From: Alphaproteobacteria bacterium
GTDB lineage: Bacteria > Pseudomonadota > Alphaproteobacteria > SHVZ01
Direction of reading: 5' to 3'
Assembly: GCA_016869285.1 (NCBI GenBank)
Contig: VGEN01000006.1
Coordinates: forward strand, 1-61,015
DNA: 61,015 nucleotides
Shown here in pieces: positions 17,637-26,094 of this stretch. The notes under the pieces were generated by a model, which was given only the letters and a program-made list of their open reading frames with translations, searched no databases and was not told the DNA's origin. Every line of letters starts with the position of its first letter. The first letter of the stretch is position 1. The translations under genes and the position numbers were made by a program.

Positions 17637-17673
17637 AGGCTCTCATGCTTTTCGATCTTTGCATGAGGGCCTC
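17636..17673 (+). other. Intercistronic hairpin between hisB and hisH
   Basis: GAGGCTCTCATGC (17636-17648) and GCATGAGGGCCTC (17661-17673) pair over 13 bp with one G-U, around a 12-base loop. It begins on the last base of the hisB stop codon and ends six bases before the hisH ribosome site GGAGG (17679-17683). No T-run follows, so it is an mRNA structure rather than a terminator. It could set hisH translation or processing of the hisB end. Confidence 0.65.
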
Positions 17674-17688
17674 TCCCCGGAGGTCCCG

Positions 17689-18321
17689 ATGACGGTCGCC
17701 GTCATCGACTACGGCTCCGGCAACCTGCACTCGGCGGCCAAGGCGGTCGAGCGTGCCGCGGCCGGCGCCGCGCCGGTCGCGATCACATCAGATCCCGAGA
17801 CGGTACGCCGGGCCGAGCGCATCGTGCTGCCGGGCCAGGGCGCCTTCGCCGACTGCAAGGCCGGGCTCGACGCGATTCCGGGGCTGACCGAGGCGATCGT
17901 CGAAGCGGTCGAGCAGCGGGCGCGGCCGATCTTCGGAATCTGCGTCGGCATGCAGCTCATGGCCGATGTCGGGCTCGAGCTCGGCTCGACGCCGGGCTTC
18001 GGCTGGATCGCCGGCAAGGTCGTGCGCATCGAGGTCAAGGACCCCGCGATCAAGATGCCGCATATGGGCTGGAACGAGCTTGCGCTGCGGCGCCCGCATC
18101 CGGTCTTCGCCGGCGTCGCGCCGAGCGCGCACGCCTATTTCTGTCACAGCTTCCATATGGAATGCGACGACCCGGCGGACCTGCTGGCGACGACCGACTA
18201 CGGCATCACGGTCACCGCGGCGGTGGCGCGCGCCAACCGGGTTGCGACCCAGTTCCATCCGGAGAAGAGCCAGGCGCTCGGCCTGGCGCTTCTCGGCAAC
18301 TTCCTCAAATGGCGGCCATGA
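17689..18321 (+). CDS. hisH: Imidazole glycerol phosphate synthase, glutaminase subunit
   Basis: 210 aa, class I glutamine amidotransferase that supplies ammonia to HisF. The nucleophile Cys sits in FGICVGMQLM near residue 85, and the His-Glu pair is in ATQFHPEKSQ near the end. Start ATG 17689 follows GGAGG. Its stop overlaps the start of the GNAT gene (ATGA). Confidence 0.97.
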   Translation: MTVAVIDYGSGNLHSAAKAVERAAAGAAPVAITSDPETVRRAERIVLPGQGAFADCKAGLDAIPGLTEAIVEAVEQRARPIFGICVGMQLMADVGLELGSTPGFGWIAGKVVRIEVKDPAIKMPHMGWNELALRRPHPVFAGVAPSAHAYFCHSFHMECDDPADLLATTDYGITVTAAVARANRVATQFHPEKSQALGLALLGNFLKWRP

Positions 18322-18854
18322 CCGACACCAAGACCTCGGCCGAGCGCGTGACCAAGCTCTCCGATCGCGAGCTTGAGGAGTTGTGCGACGCGGCCGAAGA
18401 GGCGATCAAGGTCGGCGGCGGTTTCGGCTGGCTCAAGCCTCCGCCGCGCCACGTCATGGAGGCGTTCTGGCGCGGCGTGCTGCTGATCCCCGAACGCATG
18501 CTGTTCGTCGGCCGCATCGACGGCACCATCGCCGGGTCGGCGCTGCTGCAGAAGCCGCCGCGCAACAACGAGGCCCAGGCGCATTCCTGCTGGCTCACCA
18601 CCAGCTTCGTCGCTCCCTGGGCGCGCGGCCACGGGCTCGCCAACCTGATCACCGAGACGGTCGAGACCGCCGCCCGCGAAGCCGGATACAAGACCCTCAA
18701 CCTCGACGTCCGCGAGACTCAGGCGCGTGCGATCGAGATCTACCGGCACCGCGGCTATGTCCACTGGGGCACCAACCCGCGCTATGCGCGCGTCAACGGC
18801 GCGTTCGTCGCCGGCCTCTATTTTTATAAGGTGCTCAACGGAGATGAGGCGTGA
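18318..18854 (+). CDS. GNAT-family N-acetyltransferase embedded in the his operon
   Basis: 178 aa. The acetyl-CoA fold is visible: a SALLQKPP beta region, then [17 protein letters not shown] (the A motif with R-G-H-G-L-A) and [21 protein letters not shown] (the B motif). Acceptor unknown. Start ATG 18318 overlaps the hisH stop and its own TGA overlaps the hisA GTG, so it is translationally locked into the his operon. ATG 18309 is an alternative start. Confidence 0.88.
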   Translation: MTDTKTSAERVTKLSDRELEELCDAAEEAIKVGGGFGWLKPPPRHVMEAFWRGVLLIPERMLFVGRIDGTIAGSALLQKPPRNNEAQAHSCWLTTSFVAPWARGHGLANLITETVETAAREAGYKTLNLDVRETQARAIEIYRHRGYVHWGTNPRYARVNGAFVAGLYFYKVLNGDEA

Positions 18855-19573
18855 TCCTCTATCCCGCGATCGACCTCAAGGGCGGGCAGTGCGTGCGCCT
18901 GAAGCACGGCGAGATGGGGCAGGCGACCGTCTACAACCCCGACCCCGCCGCCCAAGCGCGCGCCTTTGCTCGCGCCGGCTTCGCCTGGATCCATGTCGTC
19001 GATCTCGACGGCGCCTTCGCCGGCAAGCCGCAGAACGCCGAGGCGGTTGCCGCCATCCATGGCGCGGTCGACCTGCCGATCCAGCTCGGCGGCGGCATCC
19101 GCGACCTGAAGACGATCGAGGCTTGGCTCGGCCGGGGGTTGAGCCGGGTCGTGCTCGGCACCGCCGCGGTCAAGAACCCGGATCTGGTGCGCGAGGCAGC
19201 CGCCCTGTTCCCCGGCCAGGTCGCGGTCGGCATCGATGCCCGCGGCGGCTTCGTTGCCGTCGAGGGCTGGGCCGAGGTCTCTTCGCTGCCGGCTCGCGAT
19301 CTCGCGCTCCGCTTCCGCGATGCCGGCGTCGCCGCCGTGATCTTCACCGACGTCGGCCGCGACGGCGTGCTCGCCGGGGTCAATGTCGAGGCCACCGCCG
19401 ATCTGGCGCGTGGGCTCGATATCCCGGTGATCGCCTCAGGCGGGCTTGCCTCGGTCGACGACATCCATCGCCTGAAGACGCGCGAGGCCGACGGCATCAG
19501 CGGCGTGATCATCGGGCGTGCGCTCTACGACGGCCGCGTCGATCCGGCCGAGGCGCTGAAGGCGGCGGCATGA
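18851..19573 (+). CDS. hisA: Phosphoribosylformimino-AICAR phosphate isomerase
   Basis: 240 aa TIM barrel of histidine biosynthesis (ProFAR to PRFAR). Starts [17 protein letters not shown] with the catalytic Asp8. The second catalytic Asp is in [14 protein letters not shown], and phosphate loops GGGIRD and ASGGLAS are present. GTG start in GTGA overlap with the GNAT gene. Confidence 0.98.
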   Translation: MILYPAIDLKGGQCVRLKHGEMGQATVYNPDPAAQARAFARAGFAWIHVVDLDGAFAGKPQNAEAVAAIHGAVDLPIQLGGGIRDLKTIEAWLGRGLSRVVLGTAAVKNPDLVREAAALFPGQVAVGIDARGGFVAVEGWAEVSSLPARDLALRFRDAGVAAVIFTDVGRDGVLAGVNVEATADLARGLDIPVIASGGLASVDDIHRLKTREADGISGVIIGRALYDGRVDPAEALKAAA

Positions 19574-20331
19574 GCCTCAAGGTCCGCCTCATCCCCTGTC
19601 TCGACGTCAAGGGCGGGCGCGTGGTCAAGGGCGTGCAGTTCGTCGACCTCAAGGATGCCGGCGATCCGGTCGAGCATGCGCGCGCCTACGATGCGGCCGG
19701 CGCCGACGAGCTCTGCTTCCTCGACATCACCGCCAGCTCGGACAACCGCGCCATCCTGCTGGACGTGGTGCAGCGCACCGCCGAGCAATGCTTCATGCCG
19801 CTGACCGTCGGCGGCGGCGTGCGCGAGGTGAAGGACGTGCGCGCGCTGCTGCTGGCCGGTGCTGACAAGGTCTCGATCAATACCGCCGCGGTGAAGCGCC
19901 CGGAGTTCGTGCGCGAGGCGGCCGAGAAATTCGGCAGCCAGTGCATCGTCGTCGCGGTCGACGCCAAGCGCTCGGGCAGTCGCTGGTCGGTCTTCACCCA
20001 TGGTGGACGCAACGACACCGGCCTCGATGCCGTCGATTGGGCGGTTCGGATGGCCGAATTCGGTGCGGGCGAGATCCTGCTGACCTCGATGGACCGCGAC
20101 GGCACCCGCACCGGCTTCGATATCGACCTGACGCGCACCGTCGCCGATGCGGTGCCGATCCCGGTCATCGCCTCGGGCGGCGTCGGCGTCGTCGAGCATC
20201 TGGTCGACGGCGTCGTTCGGGGCCATGCCTCGGCCGTGCTCGCGGCCTCGATCTTCCACTTTGGCGAGATCGCTATCGGCGAGGCCAAGCGGCGGATGGC
20301 GGCGGCCGGCGTTCCCGTCCGGCTGGCCTGA
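19570..20331 (+). CDS. hisF: Imidazole glycerol phosphate synthase, cyclase subunit
   Basis: 253 aa TIM barrel that forms imidazoleglycerol phosphate and AICAR with HisH ammonia. [16 protein letters not shown] holds the catalytic Asp near residue 12, and [12 protein letters not shown] the second near residue 131. [13 protein letters not shown] and ASGGVG phosphate motifs are intact. It overlaps hisA by four bases (ATGA). Confidence 0.98.
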   Translation: MSLKVRLIPCLDVKGGRVVKGVQFVDLKDAGDPVEHARAYDAAGADELCFLDITASSDNRAILLDVVQRTAEQCFMPLTVGGGVREVKDVRALLLAGADKVSINTAAVKRPEFVREAAEKFGSQCIVVAVDAKRSGSRWSVFTHGGRNDTGLDAVDWAVRMAEFGAGEILLTSMDRDGTRTGFDIDLTRTVADAVPIPVIASGGVGVVEHLVDGVVRGHASAVLAASIFHFGEIAIGEAKRRMAAAGVPVRLA

Positions 20332-20385
20332 GGCTCGCATAACGAAACTGTTACATGCCCCGGCGAATCATGGTATCGGATCGAT

Positions 20386-20739
20386 ATGTCCGATGCCCGC
20401 GCAGCGTTGGACGGCGCCCTTCTCGACCGCCTCTTCAAGGTCATCGAATCCCGGCGCGGCGCCGATCCCGAAACCTCCCACACCGCCAAGCTGTTCCAGC
20501 GCGGAACCAAGCGCATCGCCCAGAAGGTGGGTGAGGAGGCGGTCGAGGCGGTGATCGAGGCCATCCGCGGCAACCGCCAGAAGCTCACCGCCGAGTCCGC
20601 CGATCTCATGTATCACCTGTTGGTGCTGTGGGCCGACGCCGGCATCCACCCGAACGATGTCTGGGCCGAGCTGTCGCGCCGCGACGGCATGAGCGGCATC
20701 GCCGAGCGGCGCGCGCGCGACGAGAAGGACGATTCGTGA
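20386..20739 (+). CDS. hisE: Phosphoribosyl-ATP pyrophosphatase
   Basis: 117 aa, stand-alone HisE of the all-alpha NTP pyrophosphatase fold. The metal-binding [10 protein letters not shown] helix and a [11 protein letters not shown] helix are present. Converts PR-ATP to PR-AMP. It overlaps the HIT gene (GTGA). The hisI function is not in this window. Confidence 0.96.
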   Translation: MSDARAALDGALLDRLFKVIESRRGADPETSHTAKLFQRGTKRIAQKVGEEAVEAVIEAIRGNRQKLTAESADLMYHLLVLWADAGIHPNDVWAELSRRDGMSGIAERRARDEKDDS

Positions 20740-21101
20740 GCTACGATTCCGGCAATGTCTTCGCCCGCATCCTCCGGGGCGAGCTGCCGTCGAAGAAGGT
20801 CTATGAGGACGAGCATGTTCTCGCCTTCCAGGACATCCGCCCACAGGCGCCCGCGCACCTGATCGTCATTCCCAAAGGACCTTATGTCTCGGTCGACGAC
20901 TTCACCGAGAAGGCGAGCGCGGCCGAGCAGGCAGCCCTGATGCGCGCCATCGGCAAGGTCGCGCGCGACGCCGGCCTTGCCAAGTCGGGCTACCGTGTGT
21001 TGAGCAATGTCGGTGAGCATGGGCACCAGGAGGTGCCCCACCTCCACTTCCATGTCGTCGGCGGCCGCCCGCTCGGCCGCATGCTGCAAAAGGCCGATTG
21101 A
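20736..21101 (+). CDS. HIT-family (HINT-like) nucleotide hydrolase
   Basis: 121 aa. Histidine triad VPHLHFHVVGG near residue 105, preceded by the HINT-type VFARILRGELPSKKVYEDE start and HLIVIPKGPY. HINT enzymes hydrolyse purine nucleotide phosphoramidates. Start GTG 20736 overlaps the hisE stop. A HIT gene after hisE is common in alphaproteobacteria. Confidence 0.93.
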   Translation: MSYDSGNVFARILRGELPSKKVYEDEHVLAFQDIRPQAPAHLIVIPKGPYVSVDDFTEKASAAEQAALMRAIGKVARDAGLAKSGYRVLSNVGEHGHQEVPHLHFHVVGGRPLGRMLQKAD

Positions 21102-21139
21102 CGCACCATATCCTTGCCATCGACACTGAGAGGTTCACC

Positions 21140-21355
21140 ATGAAAGCCCGGATCGAATACTGCGTATCTTGAAACTATGAACCGAGAGCCCTCCGTGCGA
21201 GGGACAGGCTGACGAAGCTGGGCGCCGAGGTTCAGCTGGTGAAGGGCAAGGGCGGCATCTTCGACATCACCGTCGATGGCAAGCTCGCCTACTCGAAGCA
21301 CCAGACGGGCCGTTTCCCGACCGACGAGGAAGTGGACGCGTCCGCCAAGGCGTGA
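21140..21355 (+). CDS. SelW/Rdx-family small selenoprotein with in-frame UGA (selenocysteine 11)
   Basis: 71 codons from ATG 21140 (ribosome site GAGAGG at 21128-21133) to TGA 21353-21355, with an in-frame TGA at 21170-21172. Read through as Sec, the N-terminus is MKARIEYCVSUNYEPRAL: the CxxU redox motif of SelT/SelW/SelH (Rdx) thioredoxin-like proteins, where most homologues have CxxC. After the UGA the frame keeps clear family features: a helix, LVKGKGGIFDITVDGKL, and SKHQTGRFPTDEEV. Without read-through the product would be only 10 aa. A SECIS-like hairpin follows the UGA. The role is presumed redox or selenium-related; no partner is known. Last gene of the his operon transcript, before a strong terminator. 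Confidence 0.88.
21182..21208 (+). promoter_or_regulatory. Bacterial SECIS-like hairpin
   Basis: CCCTC (21189-21193), loop CGTGC (21194-21198), GAGGG (21199-21203), with a possible lower CC/GG pair (21182-21183 with 21207-21208). The apical-loop G (21195) is 23 bases after the UGA and second in the loop, within the spacing known for SelB-recognised bacterial SECIS elements (G in the first two loop positions, roughly 16-37 bases from the UGA). Confidence 0.72.
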
Positions 21356-21363
21356 GGTAGAGT

Positions 21364-21408
21364 GAAGGCGCCCTCTCTCCAAAGGGAGAGAGGGCGCCTT
21401 TCATTTTT
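21364..21408 (+). terminator. Strong rho-independent terminator of the his/selenoprotein operon
   Basis: AAGGCGCCCTCTCTCC (21365-21380), loop AAAG, GGAGAGAGGGCGCCTT (21385-21400): a perfect 16-bp stem, followed by TCATTTTT. It lies nine bases after the selenoprotein stop and directly before the ribosome site of the next gene. Confidence 0.92.
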
Positions 21409-21419
21409 GGGGGACGCTC

Positions 21420-22898
21420 ATGCGCCTGGTCGTCGCCGCAATGCTGCACGAGACCAACACCTTCTCGCCGATCCCGACCGATGTCGCACGCTTCGGCCAT
21501 CGCGCCATGCTCAAGGGCAAGGAGGCCCGCGACTACTTCAAGGGCACCAACACCGCGATCGCCGCCTTCATCGACCAGGCCGAGGCGATGAAGGCCGAGA
21601 TGACGATCCCGATCACCGCCAGCGCGGTTCCTTCCGGCAAAGTTGCGGCCAAGGCCTACAAGGTCATCACCGATGCGATCTGCGAGGCGATCGACAAGGG
21701 GTGCGATGCGGCGCTGCTCGACCTCCACGGCGCCATGGTCACCGAGACCGAGGAGGATGGCGAGGGCGCGCTGCTCGCGCGCATCCGGAAGCTGCGTCCC
21801 GGTCTGCCAATCGCGGTCGCGCTCGACCCGCATTGCAACTGCACCCAGGCGATGGTCGACAACGCCACCGCCCTGGTCGGCTATTCGACCTATCCGCATA
21901 TCGATATGTACGACACCGGCAAGCGTGCGGGCCGCATCGTGCTGGACGCGATGGCCGGCAAGACCAGGCCGGTGATGAGCTGGAAGCAGGTGCCGCTGCT
22001 CTCGCAGACCTTGCGCCAGGGCACCGATGACGAGCCGATGAAGAGCCTGAACGCACTCGCCCGAGCCAAGGAAATGCAGGGCCTCATCTCGGCCTCCATC
22101 CTTTTCGGCTTCCCGCTTGCCGATATCCGCGATGCCGGCTTCTCGGTGGTCGCGATCGCCGATGGCGACAAGGCGAAAGCCGAGGCGGCGGCCGAGGAGA
22201 TCGCCCGTGCCGGCTGGAACGCGCGCGAGGACTTCGTCTACAAGGGCCGGGCGCTGGCCGAGACCGTCGCCGAGGCGAAGGACCTCACCGACGGCCCGAT
22301 CGTGCTGCTCGACCATTCCGACAACGCTGCTTCCGGCGCCACTCAGGACGTGATGACGGTGATTGCCGAGGTCATGCGTCAGGGACTCGAGGACGTCGCC
22401 GTCGCCGCGGTGTGGGACCCGCAGGCCGTCCAGGAGATGACCAAGGCCGGCGTCGGCGCGACCGTCACGATCGGGCTCGGCGGCAAGACCGACATGCCCT
22501 CGATCAACCTCAGGGGCAAGCCGCTCTCCGTCACCGGCAAGGTCAAGACGCTGACCGATGGCGAGTTCGTCATTCGCGGGCCGATGGGCACCGGCACCAA
22601 GGCGCAGCTCGGCCCGGCGGCGGTGCTGGATACCGGCAAGATGCAGATCGTCGTGATCTCGCGCCACCACGAGCCCTTCGATGTCGGCATCTTCACCTCG
22701 CTCGGCATCCAGCCGACCGAGAAGCGCTATCTGCTGCTGAAGTCGCGCATCCACTACCGCGCCGGCTTCGCCAAGATGGCGAAGCACACCTTCCGCCTCG
22801 ACGGCCAGGGCGTGACCACCTCCGACAATACGCTGCTCGACTTCAAGAAGATCCGCCGCCCGATCTACCCGCTCGACCGCATCAACGATTGGCGGTGA
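21420..22898 (+). CDS. M81-family (MlrC, microcystinase C-like) metallopeptidase
   Basis: 492 aa, the usual MlrC size, with the N-terminal AAMLHETNTFSP, LLDLHGAMVTE and LDPHCNC motifs carrying probable zinc ligands (His, Asp, His), then HIDMYDTG. The C-terminal MlrC domain contains LLDHSDNAASGATQD. The family was named for cleaving linearised microcystin peptides, but most members have unknown substrates and often sit near peptide transporters. The start follows GGGGGGA at 21409. It overlaps the convergent Nudix-like gene by 17 bases. Confidence 0.92.
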   Translation: MRLVVAAMLHETNTFSPIPTDVARFGHRAMLKGKEARDYFKGTNTAIAAFIDQAEAMKAEMTIPITASAVPSGKVAAKAYKVITDAICEAIDKGCDAALLDLHGAMVTETEEDGEGALLARIRKLRPGLPIAVALDPHCNCTQAMVDNATALVGYSTYPHIDMYDTGKRAGRIVLDAMAGKTRPVMSWKQVPLLSQTLRQGTDDEPMKSLNALARAKEMQGLISASILFGFPLADIRDAGFSVVAIADGDKAKAEAAAEEIARAGWNAREDFVYKGRALAETVAEAKDLTDGPIVLLDHSDNAASGATQDVMTVIAEVMRQGLEDVAVAAVWDPQAVQEMTKAGVGATVTIGLGGKTDMPSINLRGKPLSVTGKVKTLTDGEFVIRGPMGTGTKAQLGPAAVLDTGKMQIVVISRHHEPFDVGIFTSLGIQPTEKRYLLLKSRIHYRAGFAKMAKHTFRLDGQGVTTSDNTLLDFKKIRRPIYPLDRINDWR

Positions 22899-23403
22899 AG
22901 GCCCGATAGTGATCGACGGCGCGTGAGATGCGTCGATAGTCGGTCGGCACGAGATCGGTCGGAAGCGCCTCGGCGTCGAACAGGCCATCGCCCTGCGACT
23001 TCGCGTCGAGCTCGATCCAATGGATCAGCGCCAGCTCCTGCCCGCGCGCGATGCGCTCGAACCAAGGTTCGACGAATATCGGCCCCTTTGCGATCCGGAC
23101 GCCCGGTAGTTCGGTGTCGAGCAATCGACGATAGGCGGTGGCCAGGTTCTCGTCGGTCGAGCGCAGGACGGTTCCCGCCGGATGGAGAAAAGAGGCGTAG
23201 TTGGGGTCTGAGGGGTCGCGCCGGTGAAGCAGGACCATGATCCGGCCGTCGCGAGGCAAAAGAGGAATGACGACGAAAGTCGGCAGCACCACCAGGCGGG
23301 CGACGGCATCGAATACCGGACGCGGCAGAAAGCCTGGCGCCAGACTTCCGAGCATCGCGGACAGGTCATCTTCGTCGGCCTTGCCGCCGGGATCGCGCGT
23401 CAC
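22882..23403 (-). CDS. Nudix-like protein with a degenerate Nudix box
   Basis: 173 aa. The layout (MVLLHRRDPSDPNY, then LHPAGTVLRSTDENLATAY, then RRLLDTELPGV) resembles the start, G-loop and helix of a Nudix fold. The Nudix box GX5EX7REUXEEXGU is poorly kept: Glu positions are replaced, giving RRLLDTELPG. It may bind a nucleotide diphosphate without normal hydrolysis. Start GTG 23403 overlaps the stop of the ThDP enzyme gene (GTGA), so the two are coupled. Confidence 0.55.
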   Translation of the reverse strand: MTRDPGGKADEDDLSAMLGSLAPGFLPRPVFDAVARLVVLPTFVVIPLLPRDGRIMVLLHRRDPSDPNYASFLHPAGTVLRSTDENLATAYRRLLDTELPGVRIAKGPIFVEPWFERIARGQELALIHWIELDAKSQGDGLFDAEALPTDLVPTDYRRISRAVDHYRAFTANR

Positions 23404-25013
23404 ATCTGCTCCCAGTACTCGCTGGGATCGATGAAGGCGTCGATGACGGCCGGCTGGCCGCTCCTAAGAGCGGCGTCGAAGGCCTGCTCGAAATCGGCGA
23501 GCGAGCCGACGCGACAGCCCTCGATGCCGAAGCCGCGAGCAAGCCGGTCGAAGCGGGCGCCGGCGAAGTCGACGGCGCGCGGCGCCATCTGCATCTTTGC
23601 CTGCTTGAGCTTGATCAGGGCCAGCGCCTGGTCGTCGAGCACGACGACGACGATCGGCAGGTTGCGCTCGGCCGCGACCGCGAGCTCGCCCAGGGACATC
23701 AGCAGCGATCCGTCGCCGATCAGGGCTACGACCGGCCGGCCGGGTTTCGCCAGCGCGGCGCCTATTGCGGCCGGCAGCGCATAGCCCATATGGCAGAGCC
23801 CGTTCGACTGGATCAGCTGACCCGGTGTGCGGCAGAGCACGGCATGGTTGGCGAGGATGCGGTGCGCGCCGACATCGACGGTCATCAGCCAGTCGGGCCG
23901 GACGCGGTCGCTGACCGCCTTGAAGAGGGCGGCGGGGCTGATGCCAGCGCTCGGCACCCGCGGCCGGACGATCCCGGCGATCTCGGCACGGTGAGCGTCG
24001 AGCCGGGCGCGGGGCCAGGCGCCGGCGCCGGAGCCGGTCAGGTCGGCCAAGATCGTCGGCAGGTCGCCGAAGACCTCGGTGCCCGTCGGGAACATCCGGT
24101 GCGGCAGCGGTCCCCAGTCGAGCGACAGCACGGCACGGTCGGCGGGCCAGGCATCGATCCAGGCATCGCGCAGCTCGATCGGATCGAAGCCGATCAGCAC
24201 CAGCAGGTCGGCCTCGCCGATCAGATTCATGGTGACGGCATCGATGATCGGCGACAGGCCGAGGCTGCCTACTGCCAGCGCGTGGTGCTCGTCCAGCGTG
24301 CCCTTCGCCTTGTAGGTCGTTAGAACCGGCATCTGCCGGGCTTCGATGAAGGCCCTGAGCGGCGCGTCGACGCCGTCGCGAACGGCACCACGCCCGATCA
24401 GCGCGAGCGGGCGCTTGGCATGGCCAAGAAGAGTGCGGCCGGTCTCGACCGCGCTGGCATCGAGCGCTGCCGGCAACCGCCGCGGCGGCGCGCAGACGGG
24501 CTCCTCCGAGGGGGCTCGGCCGTAGTCGGCGGGGCAGTTGAGCAGCACGGAGCCGGCGGGATAGGCGAGGGCGGTGTCGAGCGCCTTTGCCGTCTGCTGC
24601 GCCGCCCGGCTCGGGTTCAGCGTCATTGCCAGCTTGGTCACGGGTGTCGCCAGCGCTACATGGTCGAAGACCTGGTGCGTGTAGATCCCCATCTGCCTTG
24701 TCGCCATCTCACCGCCGAGCACGATGAGGGCGGAGCGCTCCTGGGTCGCGCCGGCGATTCCCGAGATCGCATTGGCGAGGCCGGGGCCGAGCGCGGGGAT
24801 CAGCACCGTGGGCTTGCCGGTCACTTGATAGACCGCATCCGCCATGAAGGCGGCCGATGGCTCGCTCTTCGCCAGCACGAAGCGGATGCCAGCCTCCTCG
24901 CACGCACGGATCAGCTCGAGCACGTCATTGCCGGGGATGCCGAAGGCCCATTCGGCGCCATAGGTCTTGAGCGTGCCGGCGATCGCGTCGGCAACCGTGC
25001 GTTTCGGAGTCAT
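23400..25013 (-). CDS. Thiamine-diphosphate-dependent enzyme (acetolactate synthase/decarboxylase family)
   Basis: 537 aa. All three ThDP-enzyme domains are present: the N-terminal Pyr domain with the conserved Glu in KSEPSAAFMADA (about residue 50), a central Rossmann-like domain with LIGRGAVRDG, and the C-terminal PP domain with the cofactor motif ALIGDGSLLMSLGELAVA. It is shorter than most acetolactate synthases, and there is no regulatory subunit gene. The substrate is probably a 2-oxo acid. Start ATG 25013 gives a clean N-terminus. Divergent from the ABC-SDH-fumarase operon 87 bases away, so it may share regulation. Confidence 0.88.
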   Translation of the reverse strand: MTPKRTVADAIAGTLKTYGAEWAFGIPGNDVLELIRACEEAGIRFVLAKSEPSAAFMADAVYQVTGKPTVLIPALGPGLANAISGIAGATQERSALIVLGGEMATRQMGIYTHQVFDHVALATPVTKLAMTLNPSRAAQQTAKALDTALAYPAGSVLLNCPADYGRAPSEEPVCAPPRRLPAALDASAVETGRTLLGHAKRPLALIGRGAVRDGVDAPLRAFIEARQMPVLTTYKAKGTLDEHHALAVGSLGLSPIIDAVTMNLIGEADLLVLIGFDPIELRDAWIDAWPADRAVLSLDWGPLPHRMFPTGTEVFGDLPTILADLTGSGAGAWPRARLDAHRAEIAGIVRPRVPSAGISPAALFKAVSDRVRPDWLMTVDVGAHRILANHAVLCRTPGQLIQSNGLCHMGYALPAAIGAALAKPGRPVVALIGDGSLLMSLGELAVAAERNLPIVVVVLDDQALALIKLKQAKMQMAPRAVDFAGARFDRLARGFGIEGCRVGSLADFEQAFDAALRSGQPAVIDAFIDPSEYWEQM

Positions 25014-25099
25014 CGGGCGCGGAGTATGCAGAAATCGACGATCCCCCGCGAGTACGGCATACTCGCTCCTAGAAGAACATCGTCGGGGGAGACGCCTCA

Positions 25100-26083
25100 A
25101 TGAAACGGATGATGGCGCTGGCAATAGGGCTGGCCTTTGCCGCGGGCGCCGCCCGGGCCGAGGGCGAGATCCGTATCGCCGAGCAGTTCGGCATCAGCTA
25201 CCTGCCGCTGCAGATGATGCGGCACCAGAACCTGATCGAGGAGGCCGGCAGGCGCCAGGGCTTCGCGATCAAGGTGACCTGGTCTCAGCTCGCCTCTGGC
25301 GCACCGATGAACGACGCGCTTCTCTCCGGATCGCTCGATGTCGGCTCCGGCGGCGTCGGCCCGCTGCTCCTGATCTGGGATCGGACCAAGGGCAACCTCA
25401 ACATCAAGGCGATCTCCGCGATCAACTCGATGCCGCTCTACCTGACGACGCGCAACCCTGCCGTGAAGACGATCAAGGACTTCACGGCCAAGGACAAGAT
25501 CGCGCTGCCGGCCGTCAAGGTCTCGGTGCAGGCGCGCACGCTGCAGATGGCGGCCGAGAAGCTGCTCGGCAAGTTCGACGCGCTGGACGAGTTCACGGTT
25601 TCGATGGCGCATCCGGACGCAACCGCGGCGATCCTCTCCGGCGCGACCGAGGTCAGCGCGCACTTCTCTTCGCCGCCCTTCCAGTACCAGCAGCTTCAGG
25701 ACCCGAGGGTCACGCGGGTTCTCAACTCCTACGAGGTGCTAGGCGGCCCCACGACCTTCAACCTGGTCTGGGCGCGCGAGGATTTCCGCGCCAAGAACCC
25801 GAAGACCTATGCCGCCTTCCGCGAGGCGCTAGCCGAGGCGGTCAAGCGCATCAACGCCGACAAGCCGGCGGCGGCCAAGATCTATATCGAGGCCAACAAG
25901 AGCAAGGACGACCCGGCCTTCATCCTGAAGATGCTGAACGACCCCGAGATCGTCTTCACGCTTGAGCCGCAGAACACCATGGCCTATGCCGAGTTCATGC
26001 ATAAGGTCGGTGCGCTCAAGAACAAGGCAGCAAGCTGGAAGGACTACGTCTTCGAGGAAGCGGCGGCCGGCAAGGGAAGCTGA
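25100..26083 (+). CDS. ABC transporter solute-binding protein (NitT/TauT/SsuA type)
   Basis: 327 aa, with a signal peptide (MKRMM, hydrophobic core, cleavage near ARA-EG at residue 20). The mature start EIRIAEQFGISYLPLQMM and the GSLDVGSGGVGPLLLI segment are typical of SsuA/TauA-like binding proteins. First gene of a nine-gene run ending at 32425. The ligand is unknown; despite the family name, nearby genes point to a dicarboxylate-like rather than a sulfonate substrate. Confidence 0.9.
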   Translation: MKRMMALAIGLAFAAGAARAEGEIRIAEQFGISYLPLQMMRHQNLIEEAGRRQGFAIKVTWSQLASGAPMNDALLSGSLDVGSGGVGPLLLIWDRTKGNLNIKAISAINSMPLYLTTRNPAVKTIKDFTAKDKIALPAVKVSVQARTLQMAAEKLLGKFDALDEFTVSMAHPDATAAILSGATEVSAHFSSPPFQYQQLQDPRVTRVLNSYEVLGGPTTFNLVWAREDFRAKNPKTYAAFREALAEAVKRINADKPAAAKIYIEANKSKDDPAFILKMLNDPEIVFTLEPQNTMAYAEFMHKVGALKNKAASWKDYVFEEAAAGKGS

Positions 26084-26094
26084 GATCGAGTCGC

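Noticed and set aside
21140..21172. A 10-aa ORF ended by TGA, i.e. a simple nonsense mutation or frame decay
   Set aside because: The frame downstream keeps strong Rdx-family sequence to a proper stop, the UGA falls exactly on the redox Cys position, and a SECIS-like hairpin follows; random decay would not do all three.
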